A stretch of 64,000 bases of DNA, from the NCBI GenBank assembly GCA_903870275.1, contig CAIQCK010000121.1, positions 1 to 64,000 of the forward strand. The letters run 5' to 3'. Every line of letters begins with the position of its first letter. Position 1 is the stretch's first letter. The DNA comes from an uncultured bacterium. Its GTDB lineage: Bacteria; Verrucomicrobiota; Verrucomicrobiia; CAIQCK01. Shown piece after piece: positions 8,040-16,359 of the stretch. The notes beneath the pieces are model-generated. The model worked only from the letters and a program-made list of their open reading frames with translations, did not search any database and was not told where the DNA came from. The position numbers were made by a program, and so were the translations under genes.

Positions 8040-9353
8040 ATGAGAACATTCAAACCGACCCGCAGGTCCTTTCTCAAATCCATGCTCGCGACAGGCGCCG
8101 CGCCGTGGTTCGTGCCGGCGCACGTGCTCGGCGCGAACAGACAGACGACGCCCTCGAACAAAATCACCGTCGGCGTCATTGGCGTTGGCTCGCAGGGCCA
8201 GAACGACATGACCAATTTTCTGTCCCAGGACGACGTGCGCGTGACGGCGATCTGCGACGTGAACCAACGGCGCATCGCGAGCGCGCGTGACCGCATTGCG
8301 AAAGCCTACGGCAGCGCCGACGTGAAAGTGCTTGCTGACTTCCGCGAACTGAACGCGGACGCTTCGATTGACGCGGTGCTGATGGCGTTGCCGGTGCATT
8401 GGCACAGCGTGCCGGCGCTGGATGCGATCCTGCATGGCAAACATATCTTTCATGAAAAACCGATGGCGTTGTCGTTCGGGGAGGCGCGGCGCGTGCGCGA
8501 AGCGGTGCGGAAGAAGCGCGTGGTCTTCCAGTTCGGCACCCAGCAGCGGTCCGACACGAAATTCCGCTGGGCGTGCGAGCTGGCGCTCAACGGCCGGTTG
8601 GGAAAGATCAAGGAGATCCGCGTCAGCGCGCCCGGCGGCAAGAGCGGCCCGGCGTTTGCGGAGCAGCCGGTGCCGGATTACGTGGACTGGAACCGATGGG
8701 TCGGCCCGGCGCCGATGACGCCGTTCAACGAAGAGAAACTCAAGCGCGACAACCACGAGAACATCACCAACTTCTCGCTCGGCATGATTTCCTGCTGGGG
8801 CATCCATCACCTCGACATCGCGCAATGGGGCAACGGCACCGACGCGACCGGCCCGTGCTCCATCGAGGGCACCGGCGAGTTTCCGGCGGCGGGCGGCTTC
8901 GACGCGATCCAGCGGTGGAAGGTGCGGTTCGAGTTTGCCAACGCCGCGCCGGTGACGTTTGTGTGCGATGGCACGCCGGATTTTCATCACGGCATCCGCT
9001 TCATTGGCGACGCCGGCTGGGTCCACGTCGTGCGCGGCGCGATCGGGGCGGCGGACGAGGCGTTCCTGCGCGATCCGCAGAACAAATACGACACCATGCC
9101 CGTCAAGCTGCCGGTCAGCAACAATCACACCCGCAATTTCCTCGACGCGATCAAGAACGGCACCCGCGCCATCTGCGACATCGAAACCGCCGTGCGTTCC
9201 GACTCGCTCTGCCAGCTCGCGCTCATCGCCGTGAAACAGGGCCGCAAGCTCCGTTGGGACCCGCAGGCGGAACGATTCACCAACGATGACGCGGCCAACG
9301 CCATGCTCCAGCCGCGGACCTTCCGCGGCGACTGGAAGCTGCCGGAGGTGTGA
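8040..9353 (+). CDS. Tat-exported Gfo/Idh/MocA oxidoreductase
   Basis: The 437-residue protein carries a twin-arginine leader (PTRRSFLKSMLATGAAPWFV), so it should be folded and loaded with cofactor before export, as for Zymomonas glucose-fructose oxidoreductase. The Rossmann motif is VGVIGVGSQGQNDM, the EKP motif is intact (HIFHEKPMALS) and the catalytic-type HxxD is in SCWGIHHLDIAQWG. AGAGG precedes the ATG. This is a typical PVC-group paralogue family acting on unknown sugars. It lies directly downstream of a cytoplasmic Gfo/Idh gene. Confidence 0.9.
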   Translation: MRTFKPTRRSFLKSMLATGAAPWFVPAHVLGANRQTTPSNKITVGVIGVGSQGQNDMTNFLSQDDVRVTAICDVNQRRIASARDRIAKAYGSADVKVLADFRELNADASIDAVLMALPVHWHSVPALDAILHGKHIFHEKPMALSFGEARRVREAVRKKRVVFQFGTQQRSDTKFRWACELALNGRLGKIKEIRVSAPGGKSGPAFAEQPVPDYVDWNRWVGPAPMTPFNEEKLKRDNHENITNFSLGMISCWGIHHLDIAQWGNGTDATGPCSIEGTGEFPAAGGFDAIQRWKVRFEFANAAPVTFVCDGTPDFHHGIRFIGDAGWVHVVRGAIGAADEAFLRDPQNKYDTMPVKLPVSNNHTRNFLDAIKNGTRAICDIETAVRSDSLCQLALIAVKQGRKLRWDPQAERFTNDDAANAMLQPRTFRGDWKLPEV

Positions 9354-9441
9354 TCGGTCCGAAAGCGGGAGTCCGCCGTGGAACAGATGAGGAAGAAAGA
9401 GCCACGGATGAACCCAGCGCGGCGGAGCCGCAATCCAATAA

Positions 9442-9524
9442 GGTGGAGCGAGACTCCGTCGAGCCTCTTTTTGGGATGCGCCGTGTTCGCGACAATCGAA
9501 GGCTCGACGGAGTCTCGCCCCACC
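9442..9524. repeat. REPIN-like doublet, GGTGGAGCGAGACTCC family
   Basis: A 24-bp arm starting GGTGGAGCGAGACTCC at 9442 is matched by its reverse complement ending at 9524 with one mismatch. The 83-bp element has GGTGG/CCACC ends like the doublet at 58943-59074 but a different core, so they may be two classes of one family. Confidence 0.85.
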
Positions 9525-9689
9525 ATGTGGAGAATCGTAGCGATGGTCTGCACCCCGAGAGCTTTCGGGGATGACCGCCGAAAGGCAGGGCCGGACCACG
9601 TGAAACGTGGCAAGCCGCCCCGGGCCGGCCGAAACAACGATACGGTGCGCCCGGCGGTCGCGCCTTGCCACAACCGCCGCTAGAGAAAC

Positions 9690-9775
9690 CGTGCATTTGC
9701 AATCTTCAACGGGCTTCATCGGGTCGAGTTCACTTGGATTTGGTCGGATCGGGTCGGATCAGGCCGGATTGCCAC
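9690..9775. repeat. Repeat module: 30-nt block plus GGTCGG array
   Basis: A 30-nt block at 9690-9719 (CGTGCATTTGCAATC through GGGCTTCAT) is 26/30 identical to 53971-54000. It is followed by GGTCGGAT-type short direct repeats (9735-9775), as at the second locus. No gene lies between 9525 and 9802. Confidence 0.75.
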
Positions 9776-9802
9776 GAGGCCGGAACGATGCAATGGCCGC
9801 AG

Positions 9803-9951
9803 CCCCTCACTCCGGCCCTCTCCCCGCTGACGCGGGGAGAGGGAGAGATTCTCTGCCTGAAGCGCAAGCGAACCGTTGCGTGCGCGCGAAGGCAGACGCG
9901 TCCGATTTCCCTCTCCCCTCGCTGGCGAGGGGAGAGGGTCAGGGTGAGGGG
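9803..9951. repeat. CCCCTCAC...GTGAGGGG hairpin element
   Basis: This element is bounded by CCCCTCACTCCGGCCCTCTC and GGGGAGAGGGTCAGGGTGAG, with internal hairpins (CTCCCCGCTGACGCGGGGAG; CTCCCCTCGCTGGCGAGGGG). A second member lies inside a coding gene at 15629-15808. The family is widespread in high-GC bacteria and is often mistranslated as PHPNPLP...GERAGVRG peptides. Confidence 0.85.
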
Positions 9952-10025
9952 TGCCGTCCATGGTTGCAACGGCGTCGTTTTGGCGAAGCTCCGGGAACTG
10001 GCTTCGTGGCCTTGGGCCTCTGAAC

Positions 10026-10049
10026 GTAGCCGCCGACGTGAGGAGGCGG
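10026..10049. repeat. Single GTAGCCGCCGACGT repeat arm
   Basis: GTAGCCGCCGACGTGAGGAG is the same unit that forms an inverted pair at 58876 and 59180. Here only one arm is seen. Confidence 0.65.
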
Positions 10050-10142
10050 AGTGATTGCATGGCCCTTGTGCCGCACATGGGACGCTTTGACCTTGCCTGC
10101 TCACTACCACCAAATTTCCCATAGCTCCGCCTTTTCTCCCAC

Positions 10143-10187
10143 GGCCGGATCGAGTCGGATTTGGTCGGATTTGGCCGAATATTGGGG
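10143..10187. repeat. GGTCGG short direct repeats
   Basis: The stretch has CGGATCGAGTCGGATTTGGT followed by further GTCGGATT-type units, the same module as at 9735-9775 and 54001-54080. No coding gene is seen between 9952 and 10987. Confidence 0.65.
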
Positions 10188-10285
10188 GAAGTCGGGTTCA
10201 CTTTGGCTCATTTGGCTTCGTTTTGTTTCGTCTCAACATCGCGTTTTTCACAAAGCCATGCCGCCACGTATGTTATAATTCTCGA

Positions 10286-10409
10286 TTTGGGTTCGTTTCG
10301 TAAAAACATGTTTTCTCACCGGGACATCTCCAACTCGAAATGTTCATTTTCCAGGGGAAAAACGAAGTTTTTCGGTTTTGACCACGAGCATCATTTGGGT
10401 TCGTTTTGC
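10286..10409. repeat. 108-nt structured repeat, first locus
   Basis: TTTGGGTTCGTTTCG occurs at 10286 and TTTGGGTTCGTTTTGC at 10394, exactly 108 bp apart. The unit between them aligns without gaps to 53767-53874, roughly 70% identical by eye. Conserved parts include the palindrome AAAACATGTTTT, TCACCGG, CGAAATGTTC and a GAAAAAC-GAA-GTTTTTC stem. It may specify a structured RNA or be a REP-like element; no protein is supported. Confidence 0.8.
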
Positions 10410-10607
10410 ACATTGGCCGTAGCGTCAGCAAAACCAGTTCTGGCATCACGACTTGGGCGGAATCATCGAACACAAGACCATGCTTTTGCCTCTCCTCCGT
10501 CTTTCTTATCATGGTTGCCTGCTTGTTGTCCGTCTGACATCCCCTTTTTGTTAACAGCCAACTGCCTGCCGCTTCTGTTTTCTGACTTCTGGCCACTGTC
10601 GTCTGTC

Positions 10608-10666
10608 GTCTTTCATCGTCGGGCGCAGAATATAGATATTTTCTCTACAATGTCAAGAGAAATATG
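10608..10666. repeat. TTTCATCGTCGGGC module with TTTCTCT/AGAGAAA stem
   Basis: This block of about 59 bp is nearly identical to 54126-54183. It contains TTTCTCT (10640-10646) and AGAGAAA (10656-10662), a 7-bp stem with a 9-nt loop. The same spacing is kept at the second locus. Confidence 0.75.
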
Positions 10667-10703
10667 CCGTTTTTTTTCTGGCACCCATTCCGAAAGAAAA
10701 CAA

Positions 10704-10785
10704 GACAGGATGAACAGGATGGGCAGAACGAGGAGTTGAGGAGCAGTGCAATACGCGCCATCCTGCAAATCCTGTTCATCCTGTC
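10704..10785. repeat. GACAGGATGAACAGGAT inverted repeat
   Basis: A 17-bp arm GACAGGATGAACAGGAT at 10704-10720 is perfectly matched in inverse orientation at 10769-10785, giving an 82-bp element. It is of the REP-doublet type. Confidence 0.8.
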
Positions 10786-10987
10786 CAAACATTCCTTTTC
10801 GCGTCCTTGGTTCAATCATCCATCCCGGCCCCCTGCCCGCAGGGTCGGACGGCTTGAGAGGCGTTTTTCAGATGCCAAAACGCACCTGAAGGAGTACGCT
10901 CGCCACAAGCGAAAGGAGACTCTGGACGACATCATGAACCCGGCCAGAACGACCACCGGAACTTCGGCCCTCGCAACACGCCGCACT

Positions 10988-11104
10988 GACAGTCGGGAAG
11001 CCATTTTCATGGATGACGACAACCGCAAGCTTTTCCAGTCAGCGCAGGCCCAAGCCCGTGATAAGGCAGGCTGGGTGGTCCACACGGACACGGAGGTTGC
11101 TTGA
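10988..11104 (+). pseudogene. Fragment of a REP-associated (RAYT/Y1) transposase
   Basis: The translation DSREAIFMDDDNRKLFQSAQ continuing to DKAGWVVHT matches the REP-associated tyrosine transposase stretch usually reading NRREAIFRDDxDRxLF ... GWxVHAYVLM. The catalytic HUH motif and the tyrosine are absent: the frame ends at TGA just after VVHT. It is a decayed internal fragment and lies upstream of the Imm49-like gene. Confidence 0.6.
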
Positions 11105-11158
11105 TAAAATGCAAAAATTATAGGACTGACACCTTTTCCCCTTTTTGAAAGTTTAACT

Positions 11159-11920
11159 ATGAAACTATTAGAACGTCTTCCTGGATTGCTAGAAGAGAGG
11201 CGGCGCATGCTTCCTTCCCTTGAGGCGAATGTGAAGAAGCCGGATGTTCGTGGTAGTTGCTCAAATATTCTGGGGCAAGCACACCGATTTATAGGTGTAG
11301 CAGAATATGTTGTGCATCGTAACGTAGCTGCTTTTCAACAGGAACTGTCTCTGAGCGCACGCTGCCGATTGGGACTGCTGGACCGGTATGAAGCTGGTGA
11401 GCAGATTTCTGTGTCGTATGTCGCCATGACAGGAGGATATCAAGCGCTTCTTGATGCCCTTGCAGCTTTTGATGACGAAACTGCGATCAAGTTGGCTCAA
11501 AAACTAGGTGGCCGACCAACGATAGAATCGGAGCATGACCATCCGTTTGACCTTGCGTTTGGTTATGCCTTGAAGGGCTGTGTGTTGGGGGCTGAAGACG
11601 CTGTAAAATTGGTCTTAGATTTCCAAAAGTGTTGTGAGTGTCGTGAAAACTGGGATTTTCGCGGGTATTCGTCCGCCCTAAAAATTGCCATGAATGTTGA
11701 TGGTATTAGTGTGGCTGAATGTATCGACCTTATAATTCGAGGTCATGGCAACCAGTGCAAGAGAAACGGCGTGTTTGCAGGTACAGAGGATGAGGTATTA
11801 TGCGTTTGGGGGGTCGGGATAGTTAATCTACTGCGGTGGCGTGGTGTTAATGTCGATTCTAGCCATGTTTTGTTGCCTGGGGCTCTTCTTCGTCCTTGGA
11901 GAAACGGGTCAGTCCGATAA
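11159..11920 (+). CDS. Imm49-like putative immunity protein
   Basis: The 253-residue protein is mostly helical, with no signal or membrane segment. Its C-terminal part (EDEVLCVWGVGIVNLLRWRG, then HVLLPGALLRPW) resembles Imm49 immunity proteins, which neutralise polymorphic toxins; I am only moderately sure. No toxin gene is adjacent, so it would be an orphan. Its base composition is clearly more AT-rich than the window average, which suggests transfer. It is bracketed by two fragments of RAYT transposase (10988-11104 and 11966-12082). Confidence 0.6.
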   Translation: MKLLERLPGLLEERRRMLPSLEANVKKPDVRGSCSNILGQAHRFIGVAEYVVHRNVAAFQQELSLSARCRLGLLDRYEAGEQISVSYVAMTGGYQALLDALAAFDDETAIKLAQKLGGRPTIESEHDHPFDLAFGYALKGCVLGAEDAVKLVLDFQKCCECRENWDFRGYSSALKIAMNVDGISVAECIDLIIRGHGNQCKRNGVFAGTEDEVLCVWGVGIVNLLRWRGVNVDSSHVLLPGALLRPWRNGSVR

Positions 11921-11965
11921 TCACAGCATTGGCAGATTTGAGGTGGCCGCAGTAAAAGCGCGGCC

Positions 11966-12082
11966 ATGCCACGGATACCGAGGATCGAATACGATGGAGT
12001 CGTTCATCACATCATGAGCCAAGGCGACAGGCGGGAAGCCCATTATTCGCGTTGTTTCGCGTCATTCGCGGCGAGTTTTTAA
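11966..12082 (+). pseudogene. N-terminal fragment of a REP-associated (RAYT/Y1) transposase
   Basis: The ATG at 11966 opens MPRIPRIEYDGVVHHIMSQG followed by DRREA, the classic start of REP-associated transposases (MPRxxRIEYxGAxYHVMxRGxRREAIF). The homology stops abruptly after REA at about 12041, where a dispersed repeat (12042-12165) takes over and the frame ends. Only about 25 residues of the transposase remain. Confidence 0.8.
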
Positions 12083-12165
12083 TTTCGTGCAATTCGTGCA
12101 TTCCGTGGTTTCCTCCGTGTCCGTTTTTCTCCGCGTTCTCTGCGTCTCTGCGGTGAATCTCCTTT
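12042..12165. repeat. Dispersed TTCGTG/CTCTGCG-type repeat
   Basis: The stretch runs ATTATTCGCGTTGTTTCGCG, then TTCGTGCAATTCGTGCATTC, then CTCCGCGTTCTCTGCGTCTC. This is a recognisable low-complexity family of short near-repeats common in such genomes. It truncates the RAYT fragment and ends about 115 bp before the fucosidase gene. Confidence 0.6.
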
Positions 12166-12280
12166 TTTTTCTTCAGGAACGGTTCCCACATTGGCCGACG
12201 ATCTCTAATCCCGTGTTTTTCTCGTTGTCAGCCGCGCGAGATGCGGTAGTCTGGCCGCGCTTGGAAAAAAAGGAAACCTT

Positions 12281-13735
12281 ATGCGCCAAACCATACTTCT
12301 TCTCGGACTGATGTCCCTCCTCGGCTGCCAGACCACCGCGCCGTCGTTGAAAACCTCCGGCGCGCCATCGAAACCAGAATCGCCCGCGCAACGCGACGCG
12401 CGGATGGCATGGTGGCGCGAGGCGCGGTTCGGCATGTTCGTGCATTGGGGGCTTTACTCCGGCCTCGCCGGCACGTGGGAAGGCAAGCCCGTCGGCAAGA
12501 CCGGCGGCATGGAGTGGATCCAGCAGCGCGTGAAGGCGGACACCGACACCTACGCGGCGGCGGCGCTGCCGAAGTTCAAGCCGACGCCGGGTTTTGCGCG
12601 CAAATGGGCGCGGCTCGCAAAGGAGGCCGGCTGCCGCTACCTCGTCTTCACGACAAAGCATCACGAGGGCTTCGGGCTGTTCGACTCGAAGGCGGGCGAC
12701 TACAACGCCGGCGCGAAGCTGCATCGCGATCTGGTGAAGGAAATCGTCGAGGCCTGCCGCGCCGAGGGGTTGCGCGTCGGGTTTTATCACTCGGTCATTG
12801 ACTGGCATCACGACCAGTATGCCTACGCGAAGTCGAAACAGCTCCCGCATCCCCTCAAGGGCAAGCCGTATCCCAACGGCGAGCGCGACCATTCGAAATA
12901 CGTGGACTACCTCCATAAGCAGGTCAACGAGCTGGTTTCCAACTACGGGCCGGTGGACGTGCTCTGGTGGGACTACAGCGCGCAGGATTTCCAAGGCCAG
13001 GAGGCTTGGCGCGCGTTCGACCTGATGAACATGGTGCGCGCCAAGCAGCCGGCGATCATCATGAACAACCGCCTCTTCCGCAGCCCCGAGGCGGGCTGGT
13101 CGGGCATGGGCACGGAAGGTTACATCCCGACGCTCGACCCGAAATACGGCGACTTCATCACGCCGGAGCAGCACATCCCGGCGACCGGCATGCCGGGCGT
13201 GGATTGGGAGACGTGCATGACGCTGAACACCACGTGGGGCTACAGCGAGCACGATCACGCGTGGAAATCCGACGAGACGCTCATTCGCAACCTCGTGGAC
13301 ATCGCCAGCAAGGGCGGTAATTACCTGCTCAACATCGGCCCGAAAGGCGATGGCAGTGTGCCGGAGGAGAGCGTCAAGTCGTTGCACGCCATCGGCGCGT
13401 GGATGAAGAAAAACGGCGAGTCCATCTACGGGACGCAGGCCAGCCCGTTCGCGTCGCTCGCGTGGGGCCGCTGCACGCAGAAAAAACTCGCCGGCGGCAA
13501 CACGCGGCTTTACCTGCATGTGTTCGACTGGCCGAAGGACAGCAAGATCGTCCTTCCCGGCCTCACGAACAGGCCGTTGAAAGCGCGCCTCCTCGACGGC
13601 GGCAGGCGGCTTGACGCGACGGCCGGCGAAAACGGCGTCGTCGTGGTTATGCCCGCCATCGCGTCCGACCCGATCGCCACCGTCGCCGTGCTCGACATCG
13701 CGGGCGTGCCGAAGATCGTGAAGCCGGTGAAATAA
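12281..13735 (+). CDS. Alpha-L-fucosidase, GH29, lipoprotein
   Basis: The 484-residue protein is a GH29 alpha-L-fucosidase, which removes terminal L-fucose with retention. A lipobox (LLGC, Cys16) shows it is a lipoprotein. GH29 features are seen in order: WWREARFGMFVHWGLYSGL (44-62), LAKEAGCRYLVFTTKHHEGF (112-131), VGFYHSVIDWHHD (166-178), the nucleophile region VDVLWWDYS with Asp231, and GNYLLNIGPKGDG further on. The length and start fit the family, and AGGAAA precedes the ATG. Six bases separate it from the next gene, which is also a secreted glycosidase-like protein, so they form an operon for fucose-containing glycans. Confidence 0.95.
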   Translation: MRQTILLLGLMSLLGCQTTAPSLKTSGAPSKPESPAQRDARMAWWREARFGMFVHWGLYSGLAGTWEGKPVGKTGGMEWIQQRVKADTDTYAAAALPKFKPTPGFARKWARLAKEAGCRYLVFTTKHHEGFGLFDSKAGDYNAGAKLHRDLVKEIVEACRAEGLRVGFYHSVIDWHHDQYAYAKSKQLPHPLKGKPYPNGERDHSKYVDYLHKQVNELVSNYGPVDVLWWDYSAQDFQGQEAWRAFDLMNMVRAKQPAIIMNNRLFRSPEAGWSGMGTEGYIPTLDPKYGDFITPEQHIPATGMPGVDWETCMTLNTTWGYSEHDHAWKSDETLIRNLVDIASKGGNYLLNIGPKGDGSVPEESVKSLHAIGAWMKKNGESIYGTQASPFASLAWGRCTQKKLAGGNTRLYLHVFDWPKDSKIVLPGLTNRPLKARLLDGGRRLDATAGENGVVVVMPAIASDPIATVAVLDIAGVPKIVKPVK

Positions 13736-13741
13736 GCCCGG

Positions 13742-16297
13742 ATGCTGTTTTCTCGAAAACACACACTGTTTGCCGCAGTCCTCTGGCTGGCTTCGGCCTG
13801 TGCGCTCACCGCCGCCGAACCCTGGTGGCACGAATACACGCCGGGCGCCAGCGTCGGCCTGCGCGCGGAGGGAGTGGAGACGATCCAGCCCGGCGCGGTG
13901 CGCGGCGTCAGCACGCTCGGCTGGTATGGATTCTGGTTCCTCGACGCGCAGGAGCAATACGGCACCATCAACGCCGGCCGCGAAAAACTCCAACGGGCCG
14001 GCATCAAACGCATCGTTTATTACGACCTCGGCGAAGTCGGCGATTACGCGGGCTTCTTCACCGCCGACGGAAAGATGAAACAGACCGGCTGGTCGCTGTC
14101 GTGGTGGAAGAGCAACGAGCCGCTCACGGCCCGATGGTTCGGCCTCGATGCGTTCATGCGCGATGTGCCGTGGGCGCCGTTTCCGGCCGCGAAGACTTAT
14201 CATCTGAAACCGTTCACGACGCCCGACGGCAAACCCGCCGACGATCTCTACGCCGTGCTGACGCGGCGCGGCCTCGACGGGAAGTGGAAATTCGATTACT
14301 CCAGCAACCTGGGCATCACCGACGACATCGCCGAGCGCAGCGGGCTGGCGGCCATCAGCGGCAAGCAAAGCGATCGCGCCGAAGTGCAGGGCAAGACCGG
14401 CTGGCAGATCGTGCGCCTCGTCAGTCTGGATTTTGCCAACCCGCAACTCCGTGATTACGTCTGCGGCGAGATCGAGCACATCATCACCAAGCTGCATCCC
14501 GACGGCATCCACGCTGACAACTTTGGCGACAACAACCTCGGCCACGCCAACCAGTGCGCGTTCGGCCTCTGGTCGCAACAGTCGTTCCGCGATTACATGC
14601 GCCGCCATTTCACGCGCGCCGAGATGGAGCGGATGGGCATCGCGGACATCGCGACGTTCGACATCGCCGCCTATATCCGCGACAAACCGTTCGAGTCGCG
14701 CGGTAAACCGTGGCACATCATGAATCGCAAGTGGGCCGATGACCCGCTCTGGTGCTGTTACCGCATCAACCTGGCCGAGCAGGCGCAGGCGTATCACCGC
14801 GGGTTTTACGCGGCGGCGAAGAAGTCGGCGCGGCAGGAGAAGCTCGACTGCGCCGTTTTCGGCAACACCATTCCATTCCCGCTCGGCGGCGCGCTGCTCA
14901 AGGGCGCGTGCGACATCGCGCACTTCGAGTGGAGTTCGGTGCAGGGCTGGTGGGGCATGAGGCCGATGGGCCTGCCGCCGAAGGGCCGCGTCGGCTACGT
15001 CACGCGGCTCGGCGCGGCCATCTCCGACGCGCCGTTCTGCTGGCCGAGCATCTACGTCAACAAGGACAAGTCCGGCGCGGGCCACGAGAACCTGCACAAG
15101 GTCCTCGCGTTCGATTGTCTCGTCAACCGCGGGCTGCTCGATTTCGGCCATGCGTATCTCGACGGCTACTCGCCCGGCACGCCGCAGAGCGCCGGTTTCG
15201 TCAACCGTTTCATCCGCGCGCAGGCACCGCGCCTGAGCCACCGCCGCTATCTCGCCGACGTCGCGCTCGTCCACTCGGCGTGGTCGGAGATCGCTTCGAT
15301 GAACGTCTTCAATCCCGTGATGGACATGTTCGTGGATGAATACTCCGGCTGGTGCGAGTTCCTGGGCGACACGCACCGCCAATGGGATGTGGTGCTGGAG
15401 CAGGACCTGACCGCGAAGAACCTCGCGCGTTATCCGGTCGTCGTGCTGCCGTCGGTGCTGGCGCTCACCGACGCGCAACTCCGCGAACTGCGCCGCTACG
15501 TCGAGTCCGGCGGTCGCGTCGTCGCCACCGGCCAGACCGGCACGCGCTACGGCCCGGAGCGTTACCTCGCGCCGCGCGAGAAAAGCTTCTCGCTGATTAA
15601 ACTCTTCGGAAACTCTGCACTCCCCGCACCCCCTCACCCTAACCCTCTCCCCCTCGTCGGGGGAGAGGGAAAACGCGGCACCAGTGATGGAAACCCCGCC
15701 CCTGAAACACCCGCACCCGGCTCGAAGCCAGCCACGCCCTCGTATTTCACCGGCGCTGCAGACACCTCCCTCGCCCCCGCCGCGGGGGAGAGGGCAGGGG
15801 TGAGGGGGCAAGGGATGGCGCATGAAGGCTCTGTAAGTTCATCCGGCGGGCGCATCATCGCCGACAAGCCGGGCGCGGCCTACTGGCGCAAGGAGCGGGA
15901 CGCTGCCGCCGCGCGCCGCATGGCGGAGTTGCTCGACTGGCCGGAGTTCCGGCCGCGCATCGAAACCGACGCGCCCGCCACCGTGGGCGTCAACCTCAAC
16001 CTCGGCGCCGACAAGGCCGGCCCGTTGCTGACGCTCGACCTCAACAACTGCGATCTCGCCGTCGAGACCGATACCCTCCGCTCCGCGCCGTCCATCACGA
16101 CCACCATCCGCCTCCCCGATTCATGGCGCGGACACGACGTGCAAGCCAGCTATGTCACGCCGGAGATGAACGCCGACGCAGCCGGCGTTCCCTTGAAAGA
16201 AACCGCTGCTATTGTGGATCGCGCGAACGGCACGCTGAAGCTGCAAACGCCGTCCTTCGACACCTGCTTAATCGTCTTTATCCGCAAAGACCGCTAG
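13742..16297 (+). CDS. Secreted GH42-like glycosidase with an in-frame repeat insertion
   Basis: The 851-residue protein has a signal peptide (MLFSRKHTLFAAVLWLASAC, then ALTAAEP). The body looks like a TIM-barrel hydrolase (STLGWYGFWFLDAQEQYGTI, GIKRIVYYDLGEVGDY, DGIHADNFGDNNLGHANQ). It is followed by a beta-galactosidase-trimerisation-like domain from about residue 500 (YPVVVLPSVLALTDAQLREL, YVESGGRVVATGQTG). Residues about 630-689 (NPLPLVGGEGKRG ... APAAGERAGVRG) are the translation of a dispersed hairpin repeat, which splits that domain before GGRIIADKPG. The frame is kept because the insert is a multiple of three. Catalytic residues are not certain, and the family assignment is an inference. 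Confidence 0.75.
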   Translation: MLFSRKHTLFAAVLWLASACALTAAEPWWHEYTPGASVGLRAEGVETIQPGAVRGVSTLGWYGFWFLDAQEQYGTINAGREKLQRAGIKRIVYYDLGEVGDYAGFFTADGKMKQTGWSLSWWKSNEPLTARWFGLDAFMRDVPWAPFPAAKTYHLKPFTTPDGKPADDLYAVLTRRGLDGKWKFDYSSNLGITDDIAERSGLAAISGKQSDRAEVQGKTGWQIVRLVSLDFANPQLRDYVCGEIEHIITKLHPDGIHADNFGDNNLGHANQCAFGLWSQQSFRDYMRRHFTRAEMERMGIADIATFDIAAYIRDKPFESRGKPWHIMNRKWADDPLWCCYRINLAEQAQAYHRGFYAAAKKSARQEKLDCAVFGNTIPFPLGGALLKGACDIAHFEWSSVQGWWGMRPMGLPPKGRVGYVTRLGAAISDAPFCWPSIYVNKDKSGAGHENLHKVLAFDCLVNRGLLDFGHAYLDGYSPGTPQSAGFVNRFIRAQAPRLSHRRYLADVALVHSAWSEIASMNVFNPVMDMFVDEYSGWCEFLGDTHRQWDVVLEQDLTAKNLARYPVVVLPSVLALTDAQLRELRRYVESGGRVVATGQTGTRYGPERYLAPREKSFSLIKLFGNSALPAPPHPNPLPLVGGEGKRGTSDGNPAPETPAPGSKPATPSYFTGAADTSLAPAAGERAGVRGQGMAHEGSVSSSGGRIIADKPGAAYWRKERDAAAARRMAELLDWPEFRPRIETDAPATVGVNLNLGADKAGPLLTLDLNNCDLAVETDTLRSAPSITTTIRLPDSWRGHDVQASYVTPEMNADAAGVPLKETAAIVDRANGTLKLQTPSFDTCLIVFIRKDR
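15629..15808. repeat. CCCCTCAC...GTGAGGGG element inside a gene
   Basis: This second member of the family at 9803-9951 is bounded by CCCCTCACCCTAACCCTCTC and ends with GGGGGAGAGGGCAGGGGTGA. It spans about 180 bp, equal to 60 codons, and is read through in frame by the GH42-like gene at 13742-16297. Confidence 0.85.
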
Positions 16298-16359
16298 TTT
16301 AGAGTCTTGTTCGCACCATGAAAATGGAGCGGAAGAAATCCAACCCAAGGAGATCGAAC

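Noticed and set aside
6495..9719. Long minus-strand open frame continuing upstream of the UroD-like gene (about 1000 extra codons).
   Set aside because: It is antisense to two clear Gfo/Idh genes; its peptide is Arg/Ala/His-rich shadow sequence, caused by high GC. Only 5493-6494 is real.
10286..10409. CRISPR-like array because of evenly spaced TTTGGGTTCG boxes.
   Set aside because: The interval sequences are related to each other and not unique spacers, only two or three boxes occur, and no cas gene is present.
10273..10596. Possible protein with KTNPN and ETNPNRE ends.
   Set aside because: It is the translation of the 108-nt repeat; the second locus gives the same peptide pattern only because the DNA is repeated.
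12173..15823. Minus-strand open frame of about 1216 codons.
   Set aside because: It is antisense to the fucosidase and GH42-like genes; low-complexity Arg/Val/Ala composition and no family motif.
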